Below, in pieces: positions 9,876 to 20,929 of a stretch of 64,000 nucleotides of DNA; position 1 is the stretch's first letter; each line of letters begins with the position of its first letter. The stretch is from Gnetum montanum (Eukaryota > Streptophyta > Gnetopsida > Gnetales > Gnetaceae). The stretch lies in assembly GCA_015680685.1 (NCBI GenBank), contig MNCI01007938.1:259005-323004 (forward strand), written 5' to 3'. A program made the position numbers and the translations under genes. Under the pieces are notes generated by a model, which ran no database searches, had not been told where the DNA came from, and saw only the letters and a list, made by a program, of their open reading frames with translations.

Positions 9876-11280
9876 TACTCTTATTAGTGTGATATGCATT
9901 ATACTTATCTTTCTAATTATAAGTATTTGAGATATAATGTAGATAGAGGCCAAGTGGTTGAGGCTACCACACTAAGAAGGCACATGTATCACTAGGTCCA
10001 TAGCCATAAGCCTCAATAATAACATAGACTCCACCAATAAAAACAAGGGTTAGTAATCCATAGACAAAGTTTGATGATTAGATGATGTGGTTATTATAGC
10101 AATTTGTAGTCAAGAAAGGTGCTACCCCACCTCCTCCTACACTCATTCAAAATATTGGAAGTGGCAATGTCATAAGTGGACTAGTCATCAAAGAAGTTCT
10201 TAACAAAGATGGTTGTAAAACCTATATCCTAAATACACCTTACGCCTTGTTATGTTTTTTATTTAAACCCTTCTTCTCTTGTGTTCAAATTATGTCTTGT
10301 ATTTTATTAATCTTTTTCTATTATTACTATGCTTATATTGTTTGAGCTATGTGCCTTATTATTTCCTTTTCAGTTGCCTTTTTAATATTTTATATTTATA
10401 TTTATATTTTTTATTTTTATATTTTTCATTATTTTTTATCTTCTTTAATTTAGCATATACACACTAACATCTTTTGTTAAATTTTTTAGTTAGCAAGTGT
10501 TAAATACTAGATGGATCATGGGCACATGGGGTACTACTTGGGTTTTATGGTATGCTTGTTTGGGTTCTTCTATTTTGTTTAAAAAGTTATTTTTCAATAT
10601 ATATATTCTATTTTTAGTTTTTTATTTTTATTTTTACTAGCATATGTTTTAGAGAGTCTTATGATAGTAAGTTGCTCATGTTTTTATTTTTCTTTTATTT
10701 TTGGATCTTAGACCTTGTTATTAAATTTGGCTTAAACAAAACTACTAGCTATCCTTAGGAGAGGTACCTATTAGGCTAGTGACAGGTACAAGCCCATGAA
10801 AGAATATTTATTTTTATTAATTTTAATAGTTAAGATAATTAGTATTTTATTTTTAATATTATTTTTCTAATAGAATTTTCCTTTTTGTCCAACAATGCCA
10901 TATCCTTGTGAGCATAAATACTTGGCAACTATTTTATTAGAAATCACTCATTTGTATTGTTGATATCTAGGAGATAAAACCAAAGAGAAAGCTCTTAATG
11001 GTTTAGAAAGGAGCTAGATATAGATCTACATTGTCATCCAAGATCATAGTTAGAGGTTACTTTCAGATCTCATTTTAGGTTTTGTATAAATCCCATCATT
11101 GACATTCAATTTTGCCTATGATTTGAAGCCTATTTAGAAAATCTCAACTTCAGAAAGGTTTGTAACTATAGTGCTATTATTTTAGGTAGGAAAATTTGAA
11201 CTTTACTCTAAATTATGAGTTTTTTAGTATTTTTGTTTTTATGTGCATATGTTTTTGCTATTTTTAGTTTTTTCAAATAT
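9876..11280 (+). other. leader remnant of element 'G' and very AT-rich spacer
   Basis: From 9940 to 10240 there is weak gag-leader-like text (a Pro-rich stretch near 10110-10140) but no domain can be claimed. From 10240 to 11280 the sequence is dominated by TTTATATTTT-like runs. The open frame at 10279-10467 is a low-complexity Leu/Phe/Tyr product of this composition and not a gene. Confidence 0.35.
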
Positions 11281-11323
11281 GGATTCCTTTTTTCCCTCTA
11301 AAATAACTAGCCAACTTTGAAAT

Positions 11324-11760
11324 TTGTCCAACAAATTAACCATAATTGGGATCATGAGTGGTTATTCACTTGTCATATTGTACCTTGGGATTCCAAACCC
11401 TAATTGCCCTCTCTGTGGAGGTCCTGATGATTTTGTCCACACTTTTTGGCATTGTCCCTTCGCTCAGTCTTCATGGGAGTGGGTTTCTAAATTTTTCCCT
11501 TTGTGAAAGTTTTCCCATGAGGTTATCTTGTTCAGCTTTCTGGCCGCCCCATCTCCTGACCTTCAATTTCTTTGGGAAGTTATTAGGCCACTCGTTCTTT
11601 ACTATATATGGAAGTGCATATGCACTGCTCTTTTCTAGAACACTGATTCGTCTAACTCTAACCATTTAACTATTATGGAAAAATTTCAAATTATTTTCCT
11701 TGTGCATTTCCAAATTATATCTCACACTTCTAAGTTAAAGTTGAATACTAATTAGTTGTT
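11324..11760 (+). pseudogene. LINE ORF2 C-terminal fragment (zf-RVT domain)
   Basis: Frame 11324-11506 ends with NPNCPLCGGPDDFVHTFWHC then PFAQSSWEWV. This is the CPLC...H..HC zinc-binding domain found after the RT of plant L1-type LINEs. After the stop, another frame near 11530-11640 reads FLWEVIRPLVLYYIWKC, which fits the W...V....IW..R linker that follows zf-RVT. Only the tail of ORF2 remains, typical of 5'-truncated LINE copies. AATAAAATTCTC at about 12067 may be the LINE's 3' end. Confidence 0.75.
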
Positions 11761-12079
11761 TTATTGTTTGTAGCGTTGGAGTAGATACACCAATTTGTGC
11801 ACTCTTCCCCATCTTGATTTGCTACACCGAAGTGTATCATCATAATTTTGAGCATTTTTAGCTCTTTGTTGCTCCCCTAGTCTTATTAACTCATAGTTCT
11901 TAGTGATTCCTAGCATGAGGTTTCTCTTTGGAATGTACTCCCACACTATGTGAAGGTTTATGTTTCAAGATGTTTTCCTTCAACATCTGCATTTGACATT
12001 GTTCTTCTCCCTATTTAACCATCAATATGTTCAGATGTTGATCATGTACTTAATCTCATTTAATTAATAAAATTCTCTT

Positions 12080-12520
12080 TTTGGGGTCTGAAACCCCCTC
12101 ATATTGTAAACTATGAGTCATGGTATAGCCATGATTTGAAAGCCTAGGTCATGGTTGAGCCATGATATGTTCTGAAGCTAAGAACAATGACCATATGTCA
12201 TGGAGTACTTGTGGAATGTTAATCATGAGTCATGGTGTAGTTATTATGGCCTAATCACTAGTCATGATTAGATCATGGTTAACACAAAATGTGTTAAATT
12301 TCTACCTCTTTCTTTCTCTTCAATTTCTATCTAGATCACAAGTTATGGTTAACTTGTATTATATTACAATGAATTGTGATGAAGTCATGATATGTTAAAA
12401 TATTGGCCTTTTCTTCTCTAAAATACCACAACTTATGGTAAGATAATGGTATATCTCTAAGAAAACCTTGAGTCATGGTCAATTCATGGTTTAACCATAG
12501 CACTAAAATTAATCTTGAAA
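12080..12520. repeat. second field of CATGA/TCATGG motifs
   Basis: ATGAGTCATGGT, GGTCATGGTTGAGCCATGA, GAGTCATGGTGTAG and similar words recur about every 20-50 bp, as at 9190-9600. Because the motif and its complement alternate, many copies are near-palindromes. It is probably another U3/LTR remnant of the 'G' family. Confidence 0.4.
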
Positions 12521-14962
12521 TGATTTTGAAGTTGAGAAAGACTAGTGCTATGCAAGTTAAGGATGATGATAGTAACCTAGCACTAGATAGAAAGCTCAAT
12601 ATGATTGAGTATTGAAGGCTAGTTCTTTCACTTCAAGTGCTTAACAAATTTTTGACATGACTTACTCTTAGATGGATTTGGTAGATTCTTGGATGGCAAA
12701 GAAATCCCTCATTCAACTTGGAATCATTCTTAGACATGAAATTATAGAAATTTAGAAAGTACAACAATTAAGATTGATGTCCAAGAAAGATCTTCTCCTT
12801 CTCTCTTCTCTTGAATAATAATAAAAATGATATAATATTGGAACAAAATTAAAATTAATGAAATAATGATACAATGAATTGTAAGTGAAACAAATGAAAT
12901 AACTAAAATGAGATATGAGATAATGATATAGAGGTAAACAATTCTCTTCTTCTACTATTTCAAGCTTTAATATTACATCAATGGTGTTTTCTTGGAATGC
13001 TTGTAATTTAATGTAGCCCATATATGGAATGAATAGAAAATTAAGAAGATGCTTAGCAGAAAACTCAAATCTAAGCATGACTACAAATAATTCAACTAAG
13101 CATCAACTAAATCATAAGGAGAGAAGACTTGTAATCCCAACTCATGTGGATGTACAATCTATGTACTTCATATGGTTTCAACATAAGAGAAATAGCCACA
13201 TAGGATCTTGGGTGGTCCCAAGGACAAGATCCATGACATGTTGCATTGCAGAATGCATATTTGACTTTCCTTTGACTTCTTCTTCACTCTCATTTTTTGA
13301 AATACAAAAATTGTATCAGGTAATATGGGCATTTGAAGACATGAAACCACGTATTACATGACTCAATAATAACATATAAATTAAATCTACCTTCTACAAT
13401 AACATGAAAAATAAAATAAAATGAGGGAAGCATACATTAGGCTTCAAGTATTGTAAAGTTTATTCAGAAATTGTTTCATAAAATGTTGTTTTGTCAGATA
13501 TGATTATCTTATGCATGTTTTCTAAGATCTAGTATTTTTCTAAGCTTTTTTCTTATGCATAAGATATTAGAAAATGCTTTGATCCCATTTTTATTCATTT
13601 TGACTCTATTTTAATTCTACTTAATTCTTAGACCATAGAAATAGGATTTTCAAATATAATTCATAATTTTAACCTTCCAAAAAATGTTAAACAATGATGA
13701 CCTAGAAGATAAAGTTGATGAACTCACAATCATAGATATCAAGCTACCCTTACCTATTCATCAAACTACCATCATGAGGTTAAAAAAATTTTGACATCAT
13801 TTCTAGAATTTATGTGTCAAATTGAGAAACTTTTGTAAATAACCCATAACCTCTAAGTAATAGAAAATTGAGAAAATGGGAAAAAATAGTTTCGAGGGCT
13901 TTCCAAAATGCTTGAAAATATAAAAATATTAATTGATTATATTTTTATCTTTTTAAGACCATAAAATAATCCTTAGGAACATAGATTCCATTTTGTAATT
14001 TATCTATAATTTTCAATCAACCCTTATAATATGTATTTTTAGATTTTAGCATTCTTCACCATCTTAGAAACCTTCTTGAAAGTACCTTCCTTGATATTGA
14101 ATCATACTTTTGGCTTTGTTAGGGATTTGGATATGTTAATCAATCAAGTTTTATTTGATATGTATATATATATGCTTATGCACTTTATAATTTTCTAGCT
14201 TTAGATTTTAATTAGTAATACTTACATGGATTGTCTTTCTTGGTGGATATTTTGACAGCTTTTATGGTGCTTATGAAGGGTACCTTTCTTAATGAGCTGA
14301 ACACTTATGTAAGTCATCTTTCTTGGAAAATCTTATATATTTTTTATAGCGCTTACATAGGTTACCTTTCTTAGGAATGATACAAAATTTTTTGGTAAGT
14401 ATTATTCATTCATTTTTTGTTTTGATTTGGGTTTTTTGGGTGGTGGTGGAGACTTTCTATTATTTTATTTTTCATTCCTTGGTTTAGGTTTTACTTATTA
14501 TTTAATCTATGCATGTTTTTATTTTTGGTACTAACTCTTTACTTGTAGCTACCTCTTATGCATGACTATTCAACTACCCAATGCCTAAAACAAAAACCCA
14601 TAAGGGAGTGTTTTATATCTTATTTTCCCTACTTAGTCTTAGTACTAATTTCACCTATATATTTGTGCCTCAAGGTAATTCGGTTAGTTGTGAGAAAGAA
14701 GAGTCAAAATGAAAAGCTAATGCTTAGAACCCTATTTTTAATGCATTTTTAGTTTAGTCATTAAGTTACCAATTATCTTTTTATTTTCCTTTCAAGTTAT
14801 AATGTTTAGCTAGGATTTCTATATTAGGTAATGTTATTATTTTGCTATGATGATTTGTATATATCTTTCATCTAGGTCTAGCTTTTTCATGAAGTTTACT
14901 TCTATAGCATTGGTTATTTTGCAACTATCCTCTATTCAGTAGTACTTATCATCGTTAGAGCT
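12521..14962. other. unassigned AT-rich region
   Basis: Several short open frames (12752-13078 minus, 13029-13361 plus, 14558-14752 plus) have no recognisable domains and AT-driven composition. Near 14230-14370 the phrase ACCTTTCTTAG or TCTTTCTTGG recurs four times about 40-60 bp apart. It forms the left flank of the TatA insertion and may be part of an older element into which TatA jumped. Confidence 0.3.
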
Positions 14963-14970
14963 TGATGAGC

Positions 14971-15039
14971 CACGATATCGTGTTCACCCCTGCGATATCG
15001 CATATGTGATATCACAGCCCACCAAAACATCTATAAATA
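14971..15039 (+). promoter_or_regulatory. TatA LTR promoter: triple palindrome plus TATA box
   Basis: CACGATATCGTG (14971-14982), TGCGATATCGCA (14991-15002) and TGTGATATCACA (15005-15016) are three perfect 12-bp palindromes sharing the GATATC core. They sit 16-60 bp upstream of TATAAATA (15032-15039). The spacing suggests binding sites for a dimeric regulator or a strong upstream element, but no factor can be named from the sequence. Confidence 0.6.
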
Positions 15040-15161
15040 AGAGACAGATTTTCTTGTTTTAGGCATCTAGACTTAGACCCTTAGCCAAACTATAGCAATT
15101 TTACCATTCCAGAGTTGGAATAATTTCCACATGCCCGCAGTAGGAGTCTTAAAGTGAACGG

Positions 15162-15216
15162 ATCTTTATTCAAGAAAATTGTACCTGAGTACACATTTGT
15201 GTACGACAATAAAGAT
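15162..15216 (+). promoter_or_regulatory. TatA poly(A)-signal stem-loop in R (5' LTR)
   Basis: ATCTTTATT (15162-15170) is the exact reverse complement of AATAAAGAT (15208-15216), so the AATAAA signal would be paired within a 9-bp stem. The 37-nt loop contains a second hairpin, GTACACA-TT-TGTGTAC (15189-15204). The 3' LTR keeps the 9-bp outer stem at 24140-24194. Confidence 0.6.
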
Positions 15217-15759
15217 GAACTTTCTGATAAACCTTGCAGCATGTGGACTAAGCTAAATAGGAATTAATTATTGTTAAATGTTTAAATGCTTTCCTAGATA
15301 ATAAATCTCTCTCAACCCTTGACTCTCCTAGTTAAGTGCATTTAGTACGACCAATTCGAGCACATGTGTAACGCTTAGTAACCTAGTAACGAGTAGCGTT
15401 TGGTAATCCTAGCAGTGTTGCACTGGTTCAGGATGTGTGTGGCAAGTGGGAATGGATACTAGTGCTAGGACAATTAGGACTTAGTTAGTGAATAGTTAAT
15501 GAAAGTTATTCATTTAGTTCTCTTCACCTTTTCCTATTAGAATAGACATTAAAAAGACAAGAGATATAAAAATCATATACCTCAAGCTTACTTAACCATA
15601 CAACCATGACAATACAAGTAAGCTTGGGAAGACAGCGATTGATTAACCTTAAGTGTTCCATTAAGGCACGTAAGCACTTAGTCCTTGGAGTTCAACCAGA
15701 TCGCACATGAGATGCTCGTATTCATATGGTTGAGTATAGGGGTACCTTGCCACTCATCA

Positions 15760-15779
15760 TTAGAGTCGTTGTCGGGGAC
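15760..15779 (+). promoter_or_regulatory. TatA primer-binding site (tRNA-Asp type)
   Basis: Right after the 5' LTR the sequence TTAGAGTCGTTGTCGGGGAC matches the tRNA-Asp PBS of Tat/Athila elements (TGGCGCCGTTGCCGGGGA) except for a few changes, several of them C-to-T or G-to-A transitions. It sets the plus-strand orientation. Confidence 0.75.
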
Positions 15780-15907
15780 TTAGTTGTTTGTGTGCTATGT
15801 AGAACATAGGAGATCATTCATATCATTGGGATGCTAAAACAAATCCTTAGGGTTGATCAAAATAAAAAAAAAAGATAACAGTAAACAACACACCAAACAA
15901 GACAAAA

Positions 15908-18450
15908 ATGTCTTCTTCTTTGCACAAAAGTACTTCACCACCTAGGAACAACACTAGAGATAGTCAAAGGCACAACAAACATAACCAAAATCCACCAGGT
16001 CCTCAACAATTCCGTGTGGTATATATTCATCATGATGAGTATATACTTGACTATACCTTTATTCTCCATCAAGATGAACAACTACGTTGAAGAGACTTGG
16101 AGGGTAACATAGCGTTGCCTCCAGACCGAGCAGTCCCCAACATGCTCTTGCACGAATAGGCATGTCACAATTGTATGTAGAGTATGTTGCATGTGGTTAC
16201 AACACAAGGGACTGCCATCCCACAGAAGCACAATGTCAACGAGACTTGCGATAGGAGAGTTACCACACATCTTTGAAGGGCAAAGGACCCCATAACGCTC
16301 CACCCATCTTAAGTGAAATTGAGGGTGGTGAACCTATTTCAATAGGTTCTCCACAAAATGATGTTCTCCCTCCTAACGATGGTGAGTAGGTGATGTATCA
16401 GAACCTTTACTCCACAATTCACAACCTTGGTTCTAATCCCCATGAACACCAAGTGTTCAACAAGAGAACACAAACACATGATAAGGGCGGGCATTCTTAT
16501 CGTCATCACGATTGGGGCCAGGACCACCAAAGAGAAGGTAGGAAACATCATCATGGTGATGGTTCTCCTTCTTCTTCACCTTCATCATCACATTCACCCT
16601 CTCCTTTAGTATCAGTACACAGTCATAAGCAACCTAACCGTGAGGATAAGGGTAAGCAAAGTGAGAAACCTTGACAAGAGAGTCGGGAACGAGGACAAGG
16701 ACATTCTAGAGAATCACAGCATGGAAGAAGGGAGAGTAGGGAACTGCATAGATATCACAGATACTATGAATGAAATGACCACGAAGAACCCCTACTCATA
16801 ACCCAAAGCATGTTAGATATCACAGAGGCTGTAAGAATTCCCACAAGGCACCAAAAAGATAGCAGGATCAAGAGGTTAGACATGAATAATATCCCACGAT
16901 TTGAGGGAGGATACGATGTTGATCCTCAAAACCACTTACAAGCATTTCATGATGCATGTGCCTTGTAGAACATTGAGAATAAATGGAAAAAGCTAAATTT
17001 ATTCCCAAGGACACTAGTAAAAGAAGTGGAAAGCTGGTACCTATCCTTAGAACCGAAATCCATTCAAAGGTGGAGTATGATGCTAGAACTATTTAATGAT
17101 AAGTATCAAACGTACTCCTAGGTGTCCAACCTATGAAAGAAAATCTAAGGATGGAAGCAGGGAACTCATGAACCCTTGGATGCTACCATGGACCAATACT
17201 ATGCATTGTTACATCATTGCCTGAGCAATGGTTACTTGCAGCAGGAGCAACTATGCCATCTCATAGGTGGACTTAGGCATGAAACCAAGAGAACCCTTGG
17301 AACGTATGCCCAAGGGAGATTATCAGAGCTTAGGTTTCATCAGGTCCATAGATTGTTGGAGCAAGTAGCTAAGGAAGAAGGAGAGCTAAGTAAGACAGAA
17401 AGTGCGGAAGAGTACAACCATGATCCTTACCTCTGAAAAAGGGGAGTGAGATTCTGTGAGGAGGAGGAAGAGTCACAACTCGAAGAGATGGTGAATAGGA
17501 AAACCTTTCTGCTCCAAAAATTAACAACATAAGTGTTGGCAAAGGTAGACCAAATGTGGGACTCCTTAGATAGTAGATTTGAAACTGTTCTCAAAATCGT
17601 AGAGGAGTCTAAGGAGCGAGGTAGTGACTATGATTAAAAGAAAAAGAGGGATTTGGACCATGCACATAACAAAGGTAAGGGTAAAATGACCATCACCGAA
17701 GAGGTTGTGGATTCTGATATAGACAATGATGGTGGATATGAGATATGCCAGTATGACCATCCTAAGGGATGTTGCCAAGTAATCTCACATCTGCAAGAGT
17801 CTGGTTTGTATGCACTTAACCCATGACTTAACAAATGGCAAACACCCCAATGGCTACCTTATCCCCAAGTTAGTTCCACCAACCATTAACGTATTATCCA
17901 AGTGGAACTCTACCACAACCTATTGAGAAACACCAGTAGTGGCAATACCCATAGTCATGGGGGATGCCACCACCAAGGCAACAATACCCTTACCGGAAAC
18001 TAGATCCATATGGCTACTACGTGCAATGGCCAATCTCTCCACATAACTTTGTCAATTGCATGACTCCACAACATCAATACCAAGCTCAAGAGTATTATAG
18101 GTCTCCTTCTCCTGGGAGAGACAACCCATAGACATACCGTCCTCCAAATCCATCCGCAACTCTCATACTAATAGCTCCATTACCACCCATTCCAACAATG
18201 CAAGGGGTACTCCCCACTCAACCGCAGCAACCCAATGTCACAAGGGCTATGAATCCTCAACCCACAGTTGGTTCTAACAACCTTATGCAGAAAAGATCTT
18301 TCTTTAGAATCAACAATCCAACCAAGCCCTTACCATCACAAGCGGTCGAACATCTGAACACCTCCCTATCAAGTAAAGCTTCGGGGCCTCCTTCAACCCA
18401 AAAATTGAGCTTAACACATGCAGTTATGTTAACACATGTCGTTACTAACT
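15908..18450 (+). pseudogene. TatA gag (decayed)
   Basis: The ATG at 15908 opens a frame with YTFILHQDEQLR and, after a stop, RDLEGNIALPPDRAVPN, a conserved N-terminal block also readable in TatC and TatE. From 16390 a His/Ser-rich linker follows (GHSYRHHDWGQDHQ, SPSSSPSSSHSPSP). The capsid core lies at about 16800-17230: MNNIPRFEGGYDVDPQNHLQ then FHDACAL, and WYLSLEPKSIQRW, FNDKYQT, which is the retrotransposon gag domain. Frames 17176-17436 and beyond continue to about 18450 with Pro/Gln-rich text. There are more than ten stops, many of them TAG where Gln or Trp would fit. Confidence 0.75.
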
Positions 18451-18469
18451 AGATTAAGGTGGGCCACCT

Positions 18470-19031
18470 TCCCAAGAAATTCTCTAATCTTGGGAGTCCT
18501 CTAATCTATGTCCAAGTCACTGGGAATGAACCATGTAAAGCTCTTCTATACTCAGGTTTTGGAGTCAACTTAATATCACAAGAAATGTATAAAGCCTAGA
18601 ACCTACCTCCATTAAGGAAGAGTAACATTTGACTAGAGCTTGCCAACCAGTCCATCACTATCCCCTTGGGACTTGTGGAGGACATTGTTCCCACTGTATG
18701 TGGTTGCTCATATCTAGCTGATTTCCTAGTGATACAAGTAAACAATGGTAAGAGGGACTTCCCAATAATAATGGGAAGAGCATGGCTAAGTACTATAGAT
18801 GCATGCCTAGGAATCCATGATCATTCCTTGGAAATATCCAAGAAGAATACTTTTGAAAAGATCAAGAAGAAGAAAGTTCCATGCATCACATATAGTGACA
18901 TAGGGTGCCATTGCGTGCAGAAATCATGGGTTATGAAAATTTTAGCATTGCCTGCATGCAATCGGTGTGCACAAGACATTAATATACAAAAGTGCCTATA
19001 TGCAGCAACCACACAACAAGAAGACACCTAG
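18470..19031 (+). pseudogene. TatA aspartic protease
   Basis: Frame-0 text from about 18480: YVQVTGNEPCKALLYSGFGV then NLIS, where related proteases read ALLDSGSGVNL. The catalytic Asp is therefore Tyr. VVEDIVP-like text (GLVEDIVPTVCGC), ADFLVI and the flap-distal FPIIMGRAWLSTIDA (frame 18666-19031) complete the fold. It would process Gag-Pol. A stop near 18598 and the missing Asp make it inactive. Confidence 0.75.
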
Positions 19032-19037
19032 TGGCTG

Positions 19038-20687
19038 ATGGCTAATCAAGAGAGAAATTGGCTAACATGCATGGAACTCACGGAGGGAATAACTAGTGCT
19101 TACATTGAAAGCATAGACACACTGGAGCAAGTCTGTTGCCAACTTCCAAACCTTAATCTTGAAAACATCAACTGGGGGAAGCTGGAAATTCCTAAGAGAT
19201 TTAAACAAGAGCCCCTAGATTTGAAATCATTGCCCACTGGTCTGGAGTATATGACCCTCAAAAATGGAAAACTGGTGATCATCAACGCAAGACTTGTTCC
19301 CAAACAAAAAGAAAAAATGCTGAAAGTGATAAACAAGTGGTCAAAAGCCTTTTCCTGGTCATACCCCGAGTTAACCGGAATAGATCCTAGGATATGCCAG
19401 CATAGGATTTACATGAACCCCTCCATGAAACCTCAAGAAAAACCCCTCCATGAAACAAATTTTAAAAGAAGAGATAGAACAACTTCTTAAGGCTGGGTTC
19501 ATAAATCCCATTGCTGATAGTGAATGGGTTAGCCCTCTGGTGATCATGCCTAAAAAGGGAGGAAAATGGAGGGTGTGTATAGATTTTAGGCTGCTAGACA
19601 TGGCAACATTCAAGGATCATTTTCCATTGCCATTTGTTGACCAAGTCTTAGACACCATAGCAGGGCATCACTATTATAGTTTTCTGAATGGCTATAGTGG
19701 ATATAACCAAATACGGATAGCACCAGAAGAACAAGCCAAAACAACATCACCAGTCCTTGGGGAATGTTTTCATATAAAAAAATGCCATTTGGCTTGTGCA
19801 ATGCTCCTACCACGTTTCAACATTTAGTTTTAAGCATATTCCAATAGCAAATAGGGAACAGAGTGGAAGTCTTTATGGACGACTTCTCCACTTATGGAAC
19901 AAGCTTTGATCAAGCCCTAGACCGATTAGAGCAAGTGCTAAAATGATGTGCAGAAACCAACTTAAGATTCAACTGGCAAAAAATCCATTTGATGGTCCAA
20001 GAGGGTGTAGTACTTGGGCATAAGATTTCACATTCAAGAATAGAAGTAGACCCAGATAAAGTTAGGATCATCCATGAAATCACCCGACAATCGGAAACTA
20101 TCAAAGAAATTTGGTCATTCCTTGGACACACTGGCTACTATAGGAGATTCATTGAGAAATTCTCCAAGATTGCCAAACCATTTGTGGAACTAACGAAGAA
20201 GGATGCACCATTTGAATGGACCAAGGAATGTGAATGAGCATTCCAAACTCTAAAATAAAAGCTTGTAGAAACTCCCATTCTACAAGCCCCTGACTGGTCC
20301 AGACCGTTTCATATAATGATAGACGCATTCAATTATGCCTTAGGTGCTGTACTTACATAGTTAGATAACCAAAAACATCCTTACTACATCCACTGTGCAA
20401 GTAGAAGTATCGCTAGTGCACAATTGAACTACACAACTATAGAAAAAGAATTAATGGATGTAGTGTTTGCACTGGATAAGTTTAGGCACTATGTGTTAGG
20501 TTATAAAGTGTTCATCCATACGGATCATAGTGCAATTAGGTTCCTCATGAATAAGCCAATGGTTAGCCCTCATATTATACAATGGTTGGTAATCCTACAG
20601 GAGTTCGATCTAATGATGATTGATCAAAAGGGCACCGAGAATGTAGTTGTAGATCATTTATCTCAATTGCACTGGGATAGCAAATAG
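19038..20687 (+). pseudogene. TatA reverse transcriptase-RNase H
   Basis: RT begins near 19330 with FSWSYPELTGIDPRICQHRI. A frame change at about 19440-19460 falls where CCCTCCATGAAAC is repeated. Then follow EEIEQLLKAGFINPIADSEW, PKKGGKWRVCIDFRLLD, FLNGYSGYNQIRIAPEEQAK, a second frame change near 19750, and the active site VFMDDFSTYG at about 19866-19895, where both Asp are intact. The connection reads VVLGHKISHSRIEVDPDKV and FLGHTGYYRRFIEKFSKIAK. RNase H includes ALGAVLT, NYTTIEKELMDVVFALDKFR and the end GTENVVVDHLSQL. Length and order are normal for the family. About three frameshifts and six stops are visible. Confidence 0.85.
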
Positions 20688-20929
20688 GATGAATACACCA
20701 TATCTGATCATTTTCCTGATGAAGTCCTCTTTGCTGGTGTAGTGAATAACCAACCCATGGGAAGGAATTGGTATAGTAGCATTCTCACCTTTCTCCTTTC
20801 CCAAAAAATACCACAGGAGCTAGACTTTTAGGAAGAAACAAAAATTTCTTCATAGAGCCAAGTACTTCATGGAGATCAACGGACAACTTTACAAAGTCTA
20901 TCCTGATGGCTTAGTTCGATAGTGTGTGC

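Larger units (their letters stand above)
14963..15759 (+). repeat. TatA 5' LTR
   Basis: 797 bp, TG...CA. U3 is very short: three 12-bp GATATC-centred palindromes (14971-15016), then a TATA box TATAAATA at 15032-15039. The likely R region holds a compound stem-loop with the poly(A) signal at 15162-15216. Further on is a block with TAGTAACCTAGTAAC and TTGGTAATCC (about 15375-15410) that is also present in the TatC and TatE LTRs. Confidence 0.9.

Noticed and set aside
10279-10467. Leu/Phe/Tyr-rich frame resembling a membrane protein
   Set aside because: Produced by TTTATATTTT-type runs; no start context and no homologue pattern.
12752-13361. Two overlapping frames of about 110 residues on opposite strands
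   Set aside because: No recognisable motif, AT-driven composition, mutually overlapping; best explained by chance.
15360-15420. Possible tRNA gene because of short repeated GTAAC/AGCG words
   Set aside because: No cloverleaf arms, no B box (GGTTCGANNCC) and located inside an LTR.
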